The position numbers were made by a program, and so were the translations under genes. A stretch of 64,000 nt of DNA from Seleniibacterium sp963677135 (lineage in GTDB: Bacteria; Desulfobacterota; Desulfuromonadia; Desulfuromonadales; Geopsychrobacteraceae), in contig CAXXLS010000012.1 of NCBI GenBank assembly GCA_963677135.2, positions 124,001 to 188,000 on the forward strand. The letters are read 5' to 3'. The notes under the pieces are model-generated. The model ran no database searches, had not been told where the DNA came from, and saw nothing but the letters and a program-made list of their open reading frames with translations. How positions within the stretch are numbered: position 1 is the first letter of the stretch; each line of letters begins with the position of its first letter. Shown here piece after piece: positions 60,988 to 64,000 of this stretch.

Positions 60988-62349
60988 TCAGGACGGTTTG
61001 TGTTTTTTCTCCATTATTTTTCTGTAGGTGTCGGGATAACGCTCCTGCATGCAGGTCGGGCAGAGGGAGTGGCTGATGTCCGCCTGGGAATGTTGATCGA
61101 TATAGATATCAACATTGTGCCAGACATTGTTTTCGTCCCTTATCTTTTTGCATATGCTGCAGAGCGGCAATATCCCTTTCAGGGTCTCCACCTCTTGCTC
61201 GGCCTTGATTCTTTCGCTGACTTCCTTTTCCAACTGCCGCACTTTGTCCTGCAACTCAGCCTGCTTCGAGAGCAGCTTATCCGCCATGAGGTTGAATGAT
61301 TTTCCCAGGGTTCCCAATTCGTCCCGGGAACTTTCGTCGGCGCGCAGGTGATAATAGCCGTCGGAAATTTTACTGGTCAGGGTCGTCAGAGAGGCAAGGG
61401 GCCTGGTCAGATACCGGGCCAAAACCAGTGAGATGACAAAAATAAGGAGAATGAAGCCTGATGATATGCGCCACAGGGCCGAGCGGATCTCACGGAGTTC
61501 GGAAAACGCTTCCTCCCTGTCGATTTTGACGACCACCTCCCAGCCTGGAATTGAGGTGTTCTTGTGCAGCCCCAGAACCTCCCGGCCGCGATAATCCCTG
61601 GACAGATGAAGCTTGGACGAATCAAAACCGGTCCTGCCCCCTGATTCTTCCTGAAACGCGGGCACGACGCGCTTGAGGGCAGCCTGAGGATCAAAGCGGG
61701 ACGGCAGCAGAAACTGTCGCTCGCCGTCCGCAAGTTTTCTGACCAGCAGAATCTCCCCGGTCTCTTTCAGCCCGTCAAAATTACTTACGCTTGAAATCAG
61801 GTCGACCGGCTGGCTTTCTATGATCAATACCCCGATGACGCTTTCGTCGAGGATGAGAGGTCCGCCCAGCAGCAGGAGCAACTGGCCGTCGGCGTTAAGG
61901 ACCAGGGTTTCCGGGCTGGCGGAAGAGATTTTTTCCAGAAAGGCACTGGGATAATAACCGGGGACGGTGCGCAGGGCTCCATCCGTTGAAAAAACCAGTT
62001 CACCGTGGGTGCTCAGGATCGATATCTTTGAAAAGCTGTCGATAGACGAGAGGGCATCATCCAATATGCGGTGTATTCTCTCAAGTTGCCGGGGGTCTTT
62101 AGTGGACAGAAAACTGCGGAGGCTGATTCTCAGCTGGGTACGGCTGGTGACCAGTTTCATGCGTTCGGCATTTTTTTTGAAGATGGCGTCGATACGGTTG
62201 CTTTGCAGGGATGCTATCGATCGGAAATGTTCGTAGATTTCATTTTCAATCGAGGTTTCCGTGGTTTGGTACAAAAACAGGGATGAGGTGCCGAGCAAAA
62301 AAAGGCTGCAGACAAAAAATGTTGCAAATATCTTTTTAAAGATGCTCAT
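60988..62349 (-). CDS. Cache-HAMP sensor protein with C-terminal CxxC...CxxC module and no kinase
   Basis: 453 residues. TM1 about 5-27, a large periplasmic Cache-type region about 30-290, TM2 about 296-314, HAMP about 313-365, coiled coil about 360-392 and a terminal module with C397/C400 (PLCSICKKIRDENNVW) and C430/C433 (HSLCPTC). This short module ends many sensor proteins of deltaproteobacteria and likely binds a metal. There is no kinase, cyclase, phosphodiesterase or methyl-accepting output, so the signal must pass through the Cys module or a partner, perhaps the MASE1 kinase encoded downstream on the same strand. Confidence 0.86.
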   Translation of the reverse strand: MSIFKKIFATFFVCSLFLLGTSSLFLYQTTETSIENEIYEHFRSIASLQSNRIDAIFKKNAERMKLVTSRTQLRISLRSFLSTKDPRQLERIHRILDDALSSIDSFSKISILSTHGELVFSTDGALRTVPGYYPSAFLEKISSASPETLVLNADGQLLLLLGGPLILDESVIGVLIIESQPVDLISSVSNFDGLKETGEILLVRKLADGERQFLLPSRFDPQAALKRVVPAFQEESGGRTGFDSSKLHLSRDYRGREVLGLHKNTSIPGWEVVVKIDREEAFSELREIRSALWRISSGFILLIFVISLVLARYLTRPLASLTTLTSKISDGYYHLRADESSRDELGTLGKSFNLMADKLLSKQAELQDKVRQLEKEVSERIKAEQEVETLKGILPLCSICKKIRDENNVWHNVDIYIDQHSQADISHSLCPTCMQERYPDTYRKIMEKKHKPS

Positions 62350-62859
62350 ATATCCCCACGGTTATCTCTCCAGGTACGTATCGATGGCAGTTTCGGGGTC
62401 AGGTGAAAATATCCTCGGCCCTCTATGGTTGTTTTCGATCTTTTTGGCCTTCGGATCGCCCGCTCTGGCGGCTGAAAGGATCCGTAACATAAATGCCTGG
62501 AGTGGGCCGTCGTGCCCGCTTGCCGGGTGATGCGGTGAGAAACCCGTATCCCATATCCGTTCCGGTTTCTTGGAACCTGAAGAGGAGAGGGCGGGAACGG
62601 ACACCCGTTGTTGAAAATTATAGAGCATTAATTATTTTCTGGCAAGCAATAGTCTTCCCCGATTTTCTCAGGCGTGGCTATGGTTTGACATGATTTTTCG
62701 AGTGCGTTTTTCTGGATGTGCCGGGCATCCCGGGGGCCGGTCAGTTTGGCCGATACCGGTTATGCAAATCCGACCTTTGAGCCGTTGTCGAGGTTGCCGA
62801 AACGGTCCTTGAAAAACGAAAACTTACGATATCCTTGGGTGCGAATGGAGAGTTGCCGG
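62350..62859. other. 510-bp divergent spacer between the sensor gene and the dehydrogenase
   Basis: The AT-rich stretch 62610-62640 could hold a promoter for the rightward gene, but I see no near-consensus pair. Small frames on either strand are unconvincing. Confidence 0.4.
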
Positions 62860-63843
62860 ATGAAGCTGTTTATTTACTGTTTTCGCGATTTTGATGAAAA
62901 AGTTCATTTTGATGCGCTGCAAAAAGACTACGATTTTACCTATGCGACAACCTCCGCATATCCCGATCTGAAAAATGCCGCCCTGGCCGAAGGTTTCGAT
63001 GCCATCAGTACCACGCCCTCCCGGCTGGATAAAGAACTGCTGAAACGGTTTCATGCCCTGGGGGTGCGCTATGTCCTGAACCGGAGCATCGGTGTTGATC
63101 ATGTCGATCTTGGTGCGGCACGGGCCTTGGGGATGAGGGTTGCGCAGGTCAGTTATGAACCGCACACCGTCGCCAACTATGCCATTATGCTCATGATGAT
63201 GTGTCTGCGCAATATGCGTCAGATCCTGGAACAGGCGGCCCTGCAGAATTTCACCCTGAAGGGCAAGGTCGGCAGGGATATCAGCTCCTGCACCATTGGC
63301 GTGATCGGCACGGGAAAAATCGGAGCGACCGTCGTGCGGCATTTGCAGTCTTTCGGCTGCCGGGTGCTGGCTTACGACTGTTACCGCAATCCGGACCTGT
63401 CCGGATTGTGCGAATATGCAGATCTTGAGACCCTGTACCGGGAGTGTGACGTCCTGACCCTGCATATCCCCTCCGATGACACCAACTATCACCTTCTTGA
63501 CGCGCAGGCCTTCGACCGGATGAGGCCCGGCGTGGTGCTGGTGAATACCGCCCGGGGTCCGCTTATCGACACGGACGCCCTGATTGCCGCCCTGGAAAGG
63601 GGCAAGGTCGGCGGTGCCGCCCTGGATGTGCTGGAGGATGAAAACGGGCTCTATTATCACAACCGCATGGGCGATTGCATAGCCAACCGTCAGATGGCCC
63701 AGCTGAAAGCTTTTCCCAATGTCATCCTGTCCCCCCATACCGCTTTTTATACCAGCGAGGTGGTTCGCAGTATGGCGGAGAAAACCATCAAAAATCTCCA
63801 GGATATGCTGGCGGGCAATGACAATCCCCTGATCATCGTGTAA
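62860..63843 (+). CDS. D-isomer-specific 2-hydroxyacid dehydrogenase (D-lactate dehydrogenase-like)
   Basis: 327 residues from the ATG at 62860 (GGAG 9 nt upstream); an in-frame ATG at 62845 adds five residues. Family features: YVLNRSIGVDHVDL (about 79-92), the NAD fold IGVIGTGKIGATVVRHLQSFG (one residue split from consensus), substrate Arg in NTARGPLIDTDAL, Glu in VLEDENGLY and catalytic His in LSPHTAFYT. It interconverts a 2-keto acid such as pyruvate with the D-2-hydroxyacid. It is not obviously tied to the signalling block; a fermentative or keto-acid-disposal role would suit the sugar-acid island. Confidence 0.9.
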   Translation: MKLFIYCFRDFDEKVHFDALQKDYDFTYATTSAYPDLKNAALAEGFDAISTTPSRLDKELLKRFHALGVRYVLNRSIGVDHVDLGAARALGMRVAQVSYEPHTVANYAIMLMMMCLRNMRQILEQAALQNFTLKGKVGRDISSCTIGVIGTGKIGATVVRHLQSFGCRVLAYDCYRNPDLSGLCEYADLETLYRECDVLTLHIPSDDTNYHLLDAQAFDRMRPGVVLVNTARGPLIDTDALIAALERGKVGGAALDVLEDENGLYYHNRMGDCIANRQMAQLKAFPNVILSPHTAFYTSEVVRSMAEKTIKNLQDMLAGNDNPLIIV

Positions 63844-63881
63844 CGGCCGGCAACTTTCCTCGGGAGCTCCTTTGCCGGCCG
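63844..63881. other. inverted repeat after the hydroxyacid dehydrogenase
   Basis: A 10-bp GC-rich stem (CGGCCGGCAA and complement) with an 18-nt loop directly after the stop codon and no adjacent T-run. The last 119 bases of the window show no gene. Confidence 0.5.
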
Positions 63882-64000
63882 ATGGCTGCGAGCAACCACC
63901 CTTTTTCAAAACGGCTATGCCACGGCCATTCTGGAGTTCCGCCCGCTGCTGAAGCAACCCCGAGAGGTTGTTTTTTTTTCTGGATACCCTTGTGTCAGGC

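Noticed and set aside
1..64000. CRISPR arrays, tRNA or rRNA genes, prophage genes and replication origins
   Set aside because: Looked for on both strands; no regularly spaced repeats, cloverleaf with CCA, rRNA-like stretch, phage structural gene or DnaA-box cluster was seen.

Overview
The window reads as chromosomal DNA from a Gram-negative bacterium of moderately high GC. The style of its sensory proteins (a heme-c sensor kinase, Cys-rich inserts, MASE1 and BvgS-like hybrid kinases), the LarABC-type nickel-pincer genes and the DUF4372 insertion sequence suggest a deltaproteobacterium of the Desulfuromonadales/Geobacterales type. That assignment is inference; no rRNA or tRNA gene is present to confirm it.

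Positions 1-47,600 form one large sugar-acid (aldarate/hexonate) catabolic island. On the left, a minus-strand operon gudD-garR-garK (3712 to 132) faces a LacI regulator. It is followed by a second LacI gene, a TRAP transporter (dctP, fused dctQM, and an untracked 39-residue membrane peptide), a second garR, a second gudD and a third LacI gene. Next comes a tripartite tricarboxylate-type transporter (tctB-tctA-tctC) ending in a LarA-like gene, then a third gudD that is a 1,441-bp near-perfect copy of the second. After ssb, an intact IS4-type element, an OmpA/VWA lipoprotein, a DUF2959 lipoprotein and an IS3 relict, the sugar-acid theme resumes: a TRAP system (dctP-dctQ-dctM) with an SMP-30 lactonase, a FadR-type regulator, an IlvD/Edd dehydratase with a second tctBAC system, an Fe-alcohol dehydrogenase, an HpcH/HpaI aldolase, a UxaA/GarD-type dehydratase, another FadR-type regulator, an FAD oxidoreductase, a second IlvD/Edd dehydratase, a second LarA-like protein, and larB and larC.

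The pieces fit a funnel. Transporters import sugar acids; lactonase, dehydrogenases and LarA-like epimerases adjust them; GudD/UxaA/IlvD dehydratases make 2-keto-3-deoxy acids; the aldolase splits these to pyruvate plus tartronate semialdehyde; GarR and GarK carry the latter to 2-phosphoglycerate. Two operator families stand out by eye. One is a LacI-type palindrome, TGNTANCGNTANCA, whose right half forms the -10 box of four promoters. The other is CTGATATATTAG, repeated five times around the TRAP-2, gntR and ilvD promoters.

Positions 48,170-62,349 are a signalling block: CheW, a chemoreceptor with a Cys-rich module inside its HAMP domain, a BvgS-like hybrid kinase preceded by two G9 tracts, a small Cys-rich protein, a heme-c hybrid kinase, a MASE1 hybrid kinase and a kinase-less Cache/HAMP sensor. 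A D-2-hydroxyacid dehydrogenase closes the window.

The strongest candidates for something new are the coupling of nickel-pincer (LarA/B/C) chemistry to sugar-acid catabolism, the truncated LarC, the shared operator/-10 architecture, and the direct-repeat gudD pair that brackets a transporter cassette.
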